A DNA stretch of 64,000 nucleotides from Tamarix chinensis (GCA_030549775.1 CM060174.1:26602117-26666116); one strand, 5' to 3'. Numbered from the stretch's first letter, positions 1-12,835 are shown. Made by a program: numbers and translations. The notes: a model not told the origin generated them from the letters alone.

Positions 1-145
1 ATTACAAGTTCAGCACATAGACCACATACAATAACATGCAAGAAAGCGGTGAATGTTTCCTCGGTACTTTGTCCTTTTATTCTCATAAATAGTAATAAGT
101 CCATTCCACACATTTCTTCATTAACCCATGTGAGTGCGGGAGCCC

Positions 146-565
146 CACTATTATAGCCGGTGGACCGGAAAATATCGCACAGGGCAGAACGCCTCTGATC
201 CACTATTATAGCCGGTGGACCGGAAATATACGCACAGGGCAAAACGCCTCTGATCCACTATTATAGCCGGTGGACCGGATCGCAGCCCCCGACTCACATG
301 GTGTTTCGCTTTAAGTACTTAGTATCTTTCCCATGGATTAACTTATAAGTTTGGTTTGTCGAGCGCGAAAACCCCCACTATTATAGCCGGTGGACCGGAA
401 ATATCGCACAGGGCAGAACGCCTCTGATCCACTATTATAGCCGGTGGACCGGAAATATACGCACAGGGCAAAACGCCTCTGATCCACTATTATAGCCGGT
501 GGACCGGAAATATCGCACAGGGCAGAACGCCTCTGATCCACTATTATAGCCGGTGGACCGGATCG
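146..565 (-). repeat. 55-bp tandem repeats in two blocks (3 + 4 units)
   Basis: Units start at 146, 201, 256 and at 376, 430, 485, 539 (period 54-55). Each begins CACTATTATAGCCGGTGGACC; the core CCGG-TGGA-CCGG is a perfect inverted repeat. The two blocks are separated by a unique spacer. The same two-block layout appears in sister elements at 6240-6540, 7660-8005, 57145-57490 and 63640-64000. Short open frames across it are only translations of the repeat. Confidence 0.9.
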
Positions 566-3373
566 CAGGCTCGGCTCGACATCTTTCACTTTACGTAATT
601 AATGTCTTATCAATGTCTTATTAAATTACATCACACCATTGACATGCATAAATCATTCTCTTTATACTATACACGTCACAACAAATAAAATCACACATTC
701 ATAACTACACTTTAGTCCATAAATACACATGATAACACCAAACAACTCTAAGCAATCATAACCAACCCTAATTGTCCACACCAACCCGTGGTTGACCACT
801 TTTAACCCTATTTTACCATAACAACCATACTTAGCCATCCCAAACCTTAATTATCCTCGACAAATCACAATTAGCTACTCCAACCCTACTTAATCACAAC
901 GACCCAGAGTTGATCACTCCAAACCTTAATTTTGTCTCCTCCATACCTTGATAATACTCCACGTACTATTCTCCGTCCAAAACTGTTAAAAACCCAAATC
1001 ATGACTCACAGACTCGACTCTCCCTCATGCCTCACTCCTCCTCGTTTATTCTTATTATTTTCTTCCTTTTTTTTTTTCCACCTTCTTAAGTTAGGGTTTC
1101 CTTCCCAAACCTAGTTGGTCCCTATGTACCCTTAATTTATCCCACGTACTATTTCTCACCTCGAGCCTCCAAACTCCCAAACAAACTTTCCATTAGTCTC
1201 CCCACGTCCCAATGTAACTTTTTATACGTATGGTCCGCCCCCATGCGGACCTTAATCCCCATGCAAACCCTATCATTTCCACCATGCCAACCCTATCATT
1301 CTCATGCAAACCCTAGTTTTCCCATGCAACATTAGTTTCTCCCACTCTCCCCTTTTATTCAATTCCCCCTTTTCCTCATCATCTCCCAATTATGAATTCC
1401 TTAGGTCATCCATACTTATGTCAACCAGCATACTTCCCTTTGGTTATCTTAGTTGTTTATTTTTCTCTTTCAAGTCCCCCACTCCACAATTCCCCATCAA
1501 AACACCTAGCATGCATGTCACATCACACCACCTCATCTTTGTACCATACCATATTAGTACATACAGACAAGAGCACGGGAACGTACCTTGGTTCCATGCT
1601 GCACTACACAGTAGAACATATAACATACACATGATGCAACATATAACCATACGAGGCATCCATGGCAAGTAAAAACATGTAATACACACAGACGCCCTTA
1701 GTTACGCCCTTACTAAACACCCACAGGTAGGGGTAAGTAGAGACTTACCTGGATCCGAAGTTAGCTAAGCGAAATGAGAGGGAGAGGGATCCCTAGTTCG
1801 TGGGTCCACGAGAAAGCTTTCCTAGACCCGATAGAAATCGATTAGATAAACTACACATAGCAAAATTAATTCTACAAAATCATCCCCAAAGATTAGGGTT
1901 TTAAATGCCTAATTACGAATCGACCAAATTACTTTGATTACCTCAAATTGATAGTTTTAAAACACAATTAAACTAATTCTAGATAAATCCAGATAATCAA
2001 TTTCAACAAAACAATCTTCCGATTAACCAATTCCAAACAATCCATTTTTTTAAAATTAGGGTTTTAAAGCCCATGACACAACTCAAGTAATTCAAATCAA
2101 TTAATTACAATTTAAAGGTATTAGAAGGCAATTAGGATCATTTCAACTACTTCTATAAATCTAACTTTAGAAAAACAATTATACAAATACCCAATCTCGT
2201 AATCTTACTTAAATCTAGGGTTTTAGGCCCGAAAATGCAATTCGGTAAAATTCTATAAATTTAATCAAATTAAATGTTTAGAAATACAATTAAACACATT
2301 TTATAACATATCAAATAATCAATTGATCAAAATCAATAAAGGAAATACCCAATTTAGCACAATTAGGGTTTTTGAGCCGGAACACAAATCCGATTAATTC
2401 TTGCTAAAACATATCAATTGACGGTTCGGAAATGTAATTAAACATATTCTAATGTGATTTATATAGTCAATTGAATAAAATAACCCAATCACAAAATCCA
2501 ATTTAAACCCGCGGGGGTTTTGACCTAAAAATTCAATTTCGATAAATTACGCACAATTTTTCCAAATCAACACTTCCAATATAAAATTAAATACATTTTA
2601 AACAATATTATAAAATCAATTGAGCGGAACGGCTCAATTATACGACCCAATTTCATTACACCCAAAATTTGACCTAGGAATCAAATTCCGATAAATCTTG
2701 CATAAATTTCTCAAATTGACGGTTTTAAAATGAAATTGGGTACATTTTAAAACATAATGTATAATCAATTTGTCCGAAATCGCGAAAACGGGCGGATCCG
2801 AAAAATTTGGGCATAACCCGGCTAAAAATCCAATTTTTCCAAAATTCCAACACAACCACACAATTAACCTATCTAAATCAATCCTACAACATATACATAT
2901 ATAAACAAACAATCAATTTGGCTTTTTACAAGCCAATCCATACCCAATTAATCAAAATAAGGTTAGGGTTTTTTCGGAAATTATACCAAACGAAAAACCG
3001 ACGAATCGGGGCAAAGGAAGGCCGGGGAAGCTTCGTTGGGGCCCGGGGGTTGCTCGCCGGTGGTCAACGGCGCTCGCGGAGCCGGATGGTGGCACGAGCT
3101 GCGTGGCTCGTCGCTGTTGCGGCCTGCTACCGCCGCTGCTCCTGCGTGGCTGTGGTGCTGCATCGGTTGCAGCTGCTGCTACAGCGGCTGACGGCGGTGG
3201 TCGGCGGTTGGAAGTCGATGGTCGACGACGGAGGAGCAGAGAGGAGGAGCTGGGGAGATGGAGAGGGGCGAGGGAGGCTAGGGTTTCGGGGTGCAGGGGA
3301 CAGGGTGCGCAGGAGGGGTCGGGGTAGGGAAGAGAGAAAGAAAAAGAGAGGGGGCAGGGTCGGGGTCCCGACC

Positions 3374-3413
<40 letters not shown>

Positions 3414-3487
3414 AAGTATCAAATAAAACATTAAAAGCTTAAAAATTAATATTGGAAGATTTTATCTAAAATTTATCAAACGAAAAT

Positions 3488-3611
3488 TATTTCGTAAGTT
3501 TTCGAAAGCTTAAAATAAATAAAACAACTATATACAAAATATCGGAAACTATTTCGTAAGTTTTCGAAAGCTTAAAATAAATAAAACAACTATATACAAA
3601 ATATCGGAAAC
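3488..3611. repeat. Perfect 62-bp tandem duplication inside M1
   Basis: Bases 3488-3549 and 3550-3611 are the same 62-bp unit, starting TATTTCGTAAG and ending CGGAAAC, with no difference seen. It lies in the AT-rich part of M1. Perfect identity in an otherwise decayed repeat suggests a recent slippage event, or an assembly artefact. Confidence 0.85.
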
Positions 3612-4327
3612 ATTATTGGCAGAATTTACCAACGAACATAAAAATTGTATTATCTACGAAAATACGTTATAAGACCCCGAAAAATTATTTAAAAACATAT
3701 ACTAAAATATTTAAGTCAAATTCGAATAACCCAAGGCTAATTTAAATAATTTCCGAAATCGGTTTTTTTTTTTTTTTTAAATCAAAAGAATAAAACGAAA
3801 GGGAATTAATTCCCGAAAGAATTTCATAATAAACTCCAAAAATCTTTTCAATTTAAAACTTTCCGAAAATATTAGCGATTACCGAAAACGAATAAATTTA
3901 AAGTCAGAAATATTTTCTACGGATAAAATTATTAAAATAAATTTAACTATTTAAATAGAAATTCTATAATTCAAATAATATATTTCGTTAACGAAATATA
4001 ACTTCAAAACAAAGTCGTAATCACATAACGAAGATATAATCGAAAACGAATTAAAAAAATATTAAAACCAAAATACGAGAAAGAACGGAAATATATATTT
4101 TTAACCGAAGATCGAAATCATAAGAATATAATAAAATCATTGTCGTGAACGAATTTGTCTAGAATGGTTCGCAACGACAATGATTAATTACATTCAATTA
4201 TGAATTCAAAATCATCGATAAATCCGTAAAACAATCGAAATTAAAATAATTAATTATTTACATCAAATTACGCTAATAGAATCATTAAACTTAATAAATC
4301 TGGATTTTAAAAATACGGGGTATTACA

Positions 4328-4846
4328 TTAGTACTCGGTTACCTTACTCAGTACGTAGAGTACTGACCACCCGTTTCATAGATGATGCTCATTCCCACGA
4401 GCAGAAGGTTGTCTAACCTATTGTAGGTAGGAGACACCTACTTTAATGCTATCGATGTCTACGGGACATTAGGAGGGGTAGAGTGATAGCTAGGCTGGAT
4501 CGATTTCTAGAGAGACGTGGCCGTTTTCTTTTTAATTTATGACTCATGTTATTTTTATTATGTTTAAGTTGCAAAAACAACTTTATTAATGTTGTTTAAT
4601 TATTATTTGAAAAATAATAGTTAGTATTTCGAATTTTGTAAGACTAGCGCGTACTCTGATTCCCGTTTTTATAAATTTGAATTGGTATGGTATTAATGAT
4701 AGTGTTTTCTTAGCCTTAGCACTTGGTACCGAAACGGTAGAAGTGGATTGGTCTGGTACTAAGTGTGGTAGTAACATCCTTAGAATTTACGGTTTTAATT
4801 TATGAGTATTGCTTTAAAAAAAATGTATAAATTCTGGGGTGTTACA
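4328..4846 (+). mobile_element. 3' tail of a plus-strand long LTR (P1)
   Basis: Resumes directly after M1 and ends GGGGTGTTACA at 4846. It matches the tail of the next element (6720-7273): the conserved stem-loop around TGCTC-ATTCCCAC-GAGCA (4386-4403), the AGGTAGGAGA stretch, and the CCTTAGCACTTGGTA stretch before the end. The first part of P1 should lie left of M1, outside the window. Confidence 0.7.
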
Positions 4847-7273
4847 AGTAGCTACCTTAGGAATAATAACCCTACTTTTAATTATAAAGGTATTATTATT
4901 ATTTTTAGCCCTAATAGTAAGTAGTGATGAGGGTAAGGTAGGAAGAATAGTAATTTTGGTTAGAGGGAAGTTAATCCATAGTTTTCCCTCTTATAAGTGA
5001 ATCAAGTCAAAACCCTGAGGAGGTGTAGGAACGTGCTCCAAGACCGGTGTCGTATTAGGTAATAATGTGGCTAAGAACAATTATGTGTGTGTTATGTGCC
5101 TTGTGTGTCATGTGTTATGCCATGATGTATACTATATGTTTTTAATGATTAATTACTTGTAGCACAGCTTGGAGTTGAGGTATGCTTATATGAATTCCTT
5201 AAGATATGTGTATAATGATTGTTCTGTTGTGTTTATGATAATTTATGACATGACCCTCTAGGACATGCATGCTAGGATGTTAATAATATGATGTGGGGGA
5301 CATGAATGTGAAAGGATAAAAAAAGGGAGAAAATGTAAAGTGAGTTGACTAAGAGGGGGGACATGAGATTGATCTAATTATCTCATGATCCATGAGAGAA
5401 AATTAAAAGGAGATTATAATTAAATAAATGAGGGATGTGAACTTTGCATGGGAAATTTCTAGGGTTTGCATGGGATGGATGGAGTTTGCATAGGAATAAT
5501 CTTTACGTGAGAAAAGTTGTTTTAAGGTGTAAGTAAGGTAAGAGGAGAGTTGTGGAGTGATTGGAAACTTTGGATGAAAAATAGTACGTAGGTTGGTGTA
5601 AGGGTGGTATAGGGGACTTGATTAGGGTTTGGGAGGAAACCCTAATATGGGGGAAAATGTGGAAGTAAGAACAATTAAGGAAGAGTGGAGTAATGGGTTA
5701 AGAGTGGAAATTTAATATATGAGGGATGAGTATGGGTGCCATGAGAAGTAAGTAATGTTAGGTGGAAAGTAGAGAGATTACTTGTGGGGGAAGAAATGTG
5801 CTAGGGTTTGGAGTGGCCAGCTAGGGTTTTTCAATCACCTATGAAATCAATGAGTAAAGTGATATGATTTAGGGTTGAATCTAAATGAGATGAGGTGTTG
5901 GACGATAAATGAATTAATGGTAGTAAAGTAAGAGGAAGTTGGGCCACATAAGTCCAATTAGGGTTTCAAGGGAAACCCTAGAGGGTGATAGTGGGTGGAG
6001 TTTGATGTCACAAGGTGTTGGGCCTTAACCCAAACCCTTAGGAGTTGGTTTTCATTATGTGTAAATGTAAAGGGGAATGGATATCGGGGTGTGATAAGGG
6101 GCGCAAGAGTCCCAAGATATAGGATGGGCCCTCTCGGGAGGATAGAAGTAGAGGGTTGGTGACATGCGTGGCAAGGGTCAATTGCTTACCGAATAAAATA
6201 CTAAACATTTAAAGAGAAAGATCGTTGAGACAAGCCTAGACCGGTCCACTGGCGAATAATAGTGGCTAGGAGCCGGGGTGCCCTGCATGACCGGTCCACC
6301 GGTGAATAATAGTGGCCAGGCGCATTTTACCCTGCATGACTGTTCCACCGGTTATAATAGTGGGGGTTTCTGTGCTCAATAAACCAAACATAATGATGAT
6401 AAGACATGGAAAGATATGAAGTAATTACTGTGAAACATCATGTGAGTCGAGACCAGACCGGTCCACCAGCGAATAATATTGCCTAGGAGCGTTTTGCCGT
6501 GCATGACCGGTCCACCAGCTATAATAGTGGGCTTCCCGCACTCACATGAATTGATAAAGACTATGATGTGAATCGATTATATTTACCAGAGATCTAAAGA
6601 ATAAGTCTACTCGGACCATAGCTGGCCTTCATTATTAGTATTACTACATGTTGCTTATGTGATTATGCCATGTATGCTATATTTTATGTTTTATATGTTT
6701 GGCCTTAGCTGCATAGTTTCCTTACTTAGTACTTAGCGTATTGACCACCCGTTTCATGGATGCTGCTCATTCCCACGAGCAGATGACCCACCTGAGTTTG
6801 TGCAGGTAGGAGATGATATATTCGATGCCTGCGACTCTTACGAGGCATCGGGTGGGGCTGAGAGTTGAGCCTAGACTTGGCTTGGGGACCGAGAGCGACA
6901 TGGCTGGACTCTCCTTTTCATTTCATTTTACCCTGTATCGTTTTATTTTAGTTCTATTCTATCGTACGATACTTTATGTTCCTTGAGAACTTTGTCTATA
7001 TACCCCTTTGGCTTGTAAACCTTTTTACGCGTACTCTGAATTTTATATTGTGAACGATTTAACTTCCTTATGAATTCTTGTTTTAAGTATTAGCTCTTGT
7101 TTGATGATAATCCGTTTTAGCCTTAGCACTTGGTATTAGAACGGTAGGAGTGAACCGGTCTGGTACTGAGTATGGCGGTAATATCCCCATAATTCATAGT
7201 TTTGTTATATCGCTTTCGTTAATTCTTTCATTTAAAAAGAAATTTTTCAGTAGTGAATTTTGGGGGTGTTACA
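4847..7273 (+). mobile_element. 3' portion of a plus-strand long LTR (P2)
   Basis: Aligns by eye with about the last 2.4 kb of the complete copy E3 (54115-58130): a shared GAGGAGGTGTAGGA stretch (about 5017), AAACCCTA-rich body, two-block 55-bp array (about 6240-6540), stem-loop (6763-6782) and terminal GGGGGTGTTACA. Its beginning is missing because P1 interrupts it. No coding domains; the open frames are short and unconserved. Confidence 0.7.
6240..6540 (+). repeat. 55-bp CCGG-hairpin array in P2 (opposite orientation to 146-565)
   Basis: Diverged units of the form ACCGGTCCACCGG-(N)-GAATAATAGTGG, in two blocks separated by a spacer of about 80 bp ending in CTCACATG-like sequence, as in M1. 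Confidence 0.8.
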
Positions 7274-8742
7274 GTAGAAAGTGAGGGCTGAATCTAAGGA
7301 TCGTAACGTGTAGGGTGTTGAAATAGTTTGGGATGTGTAAGGTAGAGAAGGATGGGCCACATAGGCCCAAATTAGGGTTTCTAGATAAAACCTAAGGGTA
7401 AGGCGATGGGTGGACTTTGAGGGTATAAAGTATGGGCCTTGACCCATGCACTTAGGAATTGGGCTCTCAATGTGAGAAAGTGGATTAAGGGAAGGATGCC
7501 GAGGCTAGTTAGGAGGTGCAGAAGTCTCAAGATATGAGACGGGCCCTCTTGGGAGGATAAGTGTGGATATAGTTAGCCGTGCATGTCTAGGGTGAAAATT
7601 GTTGAATAAGATACGGTAAAACACTAATAATGTAAAGTGGAATATTATTGAGCCGAGCCCAGACCGATCCACTGGCATAATAGTGGCCAAGTACCAGGGT
7701 GCCCTGGAAACCGATCCACTGGCATATAATAGTGGTTAGGTGCCATCTGCCCTATAAGTGATCGATCAACCGGTTATAATAGTGGAGGATCCCGAGCTCA
7801 ATAAACCATACCCTAATCTGTTAAGACAAGTAAAAGACACTAAGTACTTATAGTGGAACACCATAAGAGTCGGGTCCAGACCGATCCACCGGCATAATAG
7901 TGGTCAGGAGCGTTTTGCCTTGGAGACTGATCCACCGGCATATAATAGTGGTTAGATGCATTCTTCCCTATAAGTGACCGATCTATCGGCTATAATAGTG
8001 GGGTTCCCACACTCGCATGGATATTTATAATCCGAGATGATTGATTAATGATGGACTAATGGCCTTAAAGCCCTAAAGGTATTGATTATTCATTATATCA
8101 TATTAATGTTTGGTTGACTTGTTAAGTATGCGAATGAACGAAAGTGAATGTTACGTATACACCATTAATATCTGATTGACTTGTTGAATATGTGAATGTA
8201 TGGATCTGAATATTATGTTTACACTTGTCGTTATGTATGGATATAGTAGTATATCATGTGTTACATTGCGTGCCTACTTTTAAGTGTGTTTTTAAAGGGT
8301 TACTCAGTACCGTAGTACTGAAGGGTTCCATTCGTGGGGCCCCTGCCTATTCAATAGGTAGTACCCCTTACGGATCGTATTCGGTGTTACTCAAGGGGGC
8401 CATTGGGAAAGAGCATAAGGAACTATCTGGAACTGTTAGGGTTTTACTCCATCTCCTTTAAATTCACAATTTCTATGTATTTGTTGTTATAAACCACCAT
8501 TGGTGGATTATATTCTTATAAAATGTTTACTTGCGCTACTATGATTTAAATATGCTTGGATTTCTCATAAATTGTGTTTTAATCTTTTAGCCTTAGCGCT
8601 TAGTACTGGAACGGTAGGGTGAACTAGTCTGATACTAAGTGTGGCGGTAATATCCCTAGAATTCACGATTTATTATTTTCCTTCTGCTAATTTTCTTTTA
8701 ATTAAACAAAATTTTTTAGTAGTGAATTTTGGGGGTGTTACA
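7274..8742 (+). mobile_element. 3' portion of a plus-strand long LTR (P3)
   Basis: Covers the last ~1.45 kb of the same kind of element and ends GGGGGTGTTACA at 8742. It includes its own two-block 55-bp array (7660-8005). Upstream of the end it carries a variant module (about 8290-8420) with short inverted repeats CAGTAC/GTACTG and CCTATTCAATAGG. The same module is found in the minus copy at the right edge (63290-63410), so P3 and that copy form a subfamily distinct from P1, P2 and E3. Confidence 0.7.
7660..8005 (+). repeat. 55-bp array in P3
   Basis: About six diverged units (GACCGATCCACTGGCATAAT followed by AGTGG) in the usual two blocks, split by a spacer at about 7790-7870. Confidence 0.75.
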
Positions 8743-10326
8743 AATGGTATTTTGGTAATTTTCCTATCTAAAAAATATTTTTAATAAGAATTTGTATCTT
8801 ATTGATTATATATTAATATGATAATTGTGATATTAATTTTAGATATAAAAATTTTATTAATGGAGCCTAATGATTTTTAGATGGTTAAAGGTAAAGTTTG
8901 ATTTTGTTAGAAATTATGTAATCTTTTTACTCCACTAAAATATTTGGATATTATATGATAGTACATTGGGGTTTTGACATGTAATTTGTGATGTGTGTGG
9001 GAGGATGGGATTCTCAAATTGATGAGCTTATGGCTTGGTGGTGTTGGTATTAATTAGAATAAGGCTTGACAATGAGGGACAGATGATAATAACATTCAAA
9101 TAAGGTGAACAAAGGATGAATATGGTTCGAACAAAGTGATGATGATTCGGTGATGATGGTTTGAATGAGTTGTGATAATTAAGATATGTATTCGACAATG
9201 GTGTGTTGATGATGATGATGCTTCAAATTTTAGGGTTTAAGGATAGTTGATTTCGTGGGTTAGGGTTAGGGTTTAGCTTTAAACGAAAGGGTTAGGGTTA
9301 TGTTTGGTTCGAATGGAAGGGATTAGGGTTTTGAATGGTGGTTTAGGGTTTTGGATGTGGAAGCCAAATTAGGGCTTCAATTATGCATGATTTTAAGTGA
9401 TGTTTGGATGATAATGATGGCCAGAAAAATATGGATTAAGGAGAGTAGAAAAGATATGAATTAATCTATAATTTATACAGATGAAAAGATTAAAACTTTC
9501 AAGCCGAATCATTCACACAAAGTCAATTAACTTGAACTGAACTCACACAGAATTCACTTGTATTCAACTTCAATATTGATATTCAACTTCAATATACATA
9601 ATCATGCCTTTTATAGCTGCTCATAGCCATTCCGCCACTTAGCTAAAAGTATAATTCAAAATATTCCAAGCTAAAATATATTATACTAACTTTATGCTTT
9701 ATCTATTATCCAACTCTACTACTTAATTAATTAGTTCACTAAATTAATAATAGTGCTAGACCAATGTTGAAAATAAACTCCCCATGCACATGGTCATCAC
9801 TCCATATATGCCATGCACATGCACGAAGATACTTAGTTGCTTGTTTGGTACGTTTCTAGCAACATAACCATCCGCTAGTCTTTAAATTTGTAGGAGATAC
9901 TTTCCAAATGAAGAATAATTAGTTCCATAATTATGAAATTCAATTCTTGAATGTTTTCTCCTGCATCAATTTGTGTTAGATATGACTTGTTACAAATTAT
10001 TATGTGATTATTAATGTTATATTGGAAAATAAAAAAAAGAAGGCATATTATCCTATATAAAATGTCATGTGTGTAAAAGTGTGATAAAAAAGGGGTCTAA
10101 TCTTGGAAAGTGACGATGTATGTTATGTGCATATAAAAATGTTAGGTTAAGTATGTTTAGACACACTTGTAGCAAAATTATTACTACCATGTGCCATAGG
10201 GGCAATTTGATCATTTAAGTATATCATGATATTTCACCTTAACTAGAATGCCTAATGTGTTATAAATATTTCTAAAAATGGAGATGAGGGTTTGATGTCT
10301 TAGAAACACATGATAATTATTCAAAT
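8743..10326. other. AT-rich spacer, no gene seen
   Basis: No open frame of note on either strand. It contains short TTAGGGTTAGGG-like words near 9250-9300 and GATGAT-rich stretches. Origin unclear. Confidence 0.5.
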
Positions 10327-11205
10327 AAACATGTGTGATGAGTATTATTTGATGTTAAGTATGATAATAGGGTTTTGGTTGTTTTAGAACCATATGCTTC
10401 AGCATGATTATCCATATTTTATGGCCTAGGGGTGTTTTTGGTAATTTTGAGTATACCATGGTGATTATTCTAATAAACATGCATGATAAGTGTTATTTGA
10501 TGTTGAGAATGAGAATAGGGGTCTGATGGCTTATAAGCACATGTTCAGCATAAATATCAATATTATATGGTCTAAGGGTATTTTAGTAATTGTCAACATA
10601 CTATGATAATTATTATAGCAAACATGCATGGTAGGTATTATTTGATATTAAGTATGAGAATAGGGGTATGTTGTGTTAGAAATCCATGCTTCAACATGAT
10701 TATCAATATTTTACAGTCTAGGGGTATTTCTGATAATTTTGAATGTACCATGATGATTATTCAAATAAACATGCATGTTGAGTATTATTTGATATTAAAT
10801 ATGAGAATAGGGGTTTTGTTGCTATAGAACCACATGTTTCATAATGGTTATGAATATTATAGGGTCTAGGGGTATTTTGGTAATTTGGAGTATGCCATGA
10901 TGAATATTCTAATAAATATGCATGATATGTACTATTTGTTATTAAGCATGAAATAAAAAGGTTTTATGGTATTAGATACACCTGTTTCAGCATGTTTAAT
11001 ATTATTATATGATATAGGGGTATTTTGGTAATTTGAGGTATGCCATAATAATTATTCTCATAAACATGCAAAATGTCCATTATTTCTTGATTAAGCATGA
11101 TAATGTGTTTTGATGTTCCAAAAGTGTATGTTAGGGTTTTACGTGCAGAATGGTGCATAAAGGCAAAATGGTCATTTGACGTGTCGATTAACTTAATTAC
11201 ATGAT
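10327..11205 (+). repeat. 147-bp tandem array, about six diverged units
   Basis: Unit starts are marked by AAACATGCATG-like words at 10327, 10475, 10620, 10767, 10914 and 11062 (spacings 148, 145, 147, 147, 148). Each unit has the same order: AAACATG, a TATTATTTGAT stretch, ATAGGG, a CATG-rich stretch, then GGGGTATTTTGGTAATTT. The units are clearly diverged, so the array is old. The period matches nucleosome-core length, as in many satellites. Several short open frames here are repeat translations. Confidence 0.85.
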
Positions 11206-11702
11206 CAATAATTTAATTTTGGTGTGTTATCCTTTTTATGGTAAGTTGATAAAATAATATGAAACTTTTAATGGGAATGGATGGTAAAGTGGCAGCTTTA
11301 GCCTTAGAGGTATTTTGATCATTTTGACTTAAAGTGCCTAAGCGTGAGTAATCGAATCTAGGATGGCCTTAGTAGACTTTTGATGTTGACATTGATAATG
11401 ATTATTGATTTTGGTTACCTTATAATGTTGGAAACGAATAAAAATGGTTAGGTATGAAGAATTGAATATATATGATTAATGTGTGTTTTTCATGGTCACC
11501 TTATAAAATACTAATACTTAATGTGAAAGACCTTGATATTGAGAATGGTGACTCTTTAGGGGTTACTATCCTAAAAATGTGGTTTAACCTACTTTTGTTT
11601 ATGAATTTTACTGGTGTGCCTTAGTACCCCAGCCATACCCTATATCTTGATCTATTTAGCTATATAGATCTAAGTAGAGGGCATGCATACTTATAGATTA
11701 GG
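11206..11702. other. AT-rich spacer
   Basis: No gene or recognisable element between the 147-bp array and the LTR start at 11703. Confidence 0.45.
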
Positions 11703-12835
11703 TGTAATATCCTAAAACCCTAACTTAGGAATTTATAATTAAATAGGGATTAATATGTGAGATTAATTAAATATAATATTTTTAATAAAATAATGGGAGT
11801 AATTAAGATAAAAAAAAGAGGAAAATAATATAGGATTAAATTAGAAAAGATTAGGGTAATTTGCTAGCTAAAATAGAATTTAGGAAGAAATACCCAAAAT
11901 TTTCTAAATTAATATAAAAAGGAATTTAATTATTTATTTTTACTAATTTTATTATTTTAAAAAACTTCAAAAATACAAAAAGATCCTAAATACCCCAACC
12001 ACCTTATTTTCCTTTTTTTTCTTTTTTCCCCTTTTCTTCCTTTTCTTTTTTCTTTCTTCCTTTTTCTCCTTTTTCCTTTTCTTTCTTCTCTTCCTCCCCC
12101 ATTTGGTCCTTACTCGTGCGGCCCAAACCCTCTCTCCCTCTCTTCCCCCATGCAAAGCCTAGCCCATTCCCTCTTCTTTTTTTTTTCCTCACTCGCTCAG
12201 TTCTCTCCTTTTTTCTTTCTTTTCTTTTTCCTTGATCGGCTGGCCCACCTTCTTCTTCTTCCTCCTCCCCTCTCCTCCCTTCGCATTGTAGGTCGTGCCT
12301 ACAGACCTGCCGGTCGTCCTCCTTTACCATTGTACCGCCCCAACCTACTCCCCCCTCTCTCCCCCATCCCTATTCTTTCCATTTCGAGCCCAACCTACCC
12401 TATACCTACCTTCCCCACATGCCTATTCCCCTTCCCTTTCTCCCCATCTACAACCCTGCACCCTGCCATTTGTAGGCGCATACCGGCCTGCCACAGCCAG
12501 CTAGCAAGCTCCTGCCTCTCCTGCTCCCTTGTACACTTTTTTTTTGTCCTTTTCTCCCTTCCAAGACCTATAAATACCCCATCAATGCCCCCATTCTCCT
12601 CCTTTTGCTCTGCCTAGAAAAAGTCGATTCTCCCCTCCACCATGCCTTTAAATGCCGCCCTAGTCGTCGTTGTGCAACGACACCATTCGAATCACCACCC
12701 AGGCCCTTCCCTACATCACCCTCCACCAAACCAAGCTACTCACCGCCCTTAACTCCCCCTACACAACTTACTCCAACTGTGTAAAGTGAGAGACTCGGTT
12801 GGGGCGGTGTCTAAAGTGGCGGTAGAAAAAATGGG
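11703..12835 (+). mobile_element. 5' part of a long plus-strand LTR (P4), truncated
   Basis: Starts TGTAATATCC and parallels the first 1.1 kb of E3 (from 54115): the same AT-rich opening, a long C/T-rich block, a TATA box (TATAAATA, 12569-12576; E3 equivalent at 54991), and the short stretch after it. Everything 3' of about 12835 is missing. Lysine- and proline-rich open frames across the C/T-rich block are compositional, not genes. Confidence 0.65.

Larger units (their letters stand above)
1..4327 (-). mobile_element. Long LTR-type element (M1), minus strand, cut by the window edge
   Basis: It ends at 4327 with GGGGTATTACA, the reverse complement of the TGTAATACCCC start shared by the long LTR-like elements in this window. 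It carries the 55-bp CCGG-hairpin arrays (146-565), AAACCCTAA-rich AT-rich sequence, and a G-rich block (3000-3370) that is the reverse complement of a C/T-rich promoter-like block seen in sister copies. No gag or pol is visible. It interrupts another element, whose tail resumes at 4328. The 3' part lies off the left edge. Confidence 0.7.

Noticed and set aside
146..565. CRISPR-like regular repeats
   Set aside because: Spacers are repeated too (the whole 55-bp unit is tandem), the DNA is clearly plant nuclear, and copies occur inside LTR elements.
338..589. 83-codon minus-strand frame with internal repeats
   Set aside because: It is the translation of the 55-bp array; there is no start context or homologous frame in the other copies.
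9236..9310. TTAGGGTTAGGGTTTAG runs resembling plant telomere repeat
   Set aside because: Only a few imperfect units; AAACCCTAA words are common throughout the LTR elements here. Not a telomere or a convincing interstitial array.
12004..12617. Lysine-rich and proline-rich open frames on both strands
   Set aside because: They come from a C/T-rich LTR block; the same composition recurs at 54400-55600 without conserved protein sequence.
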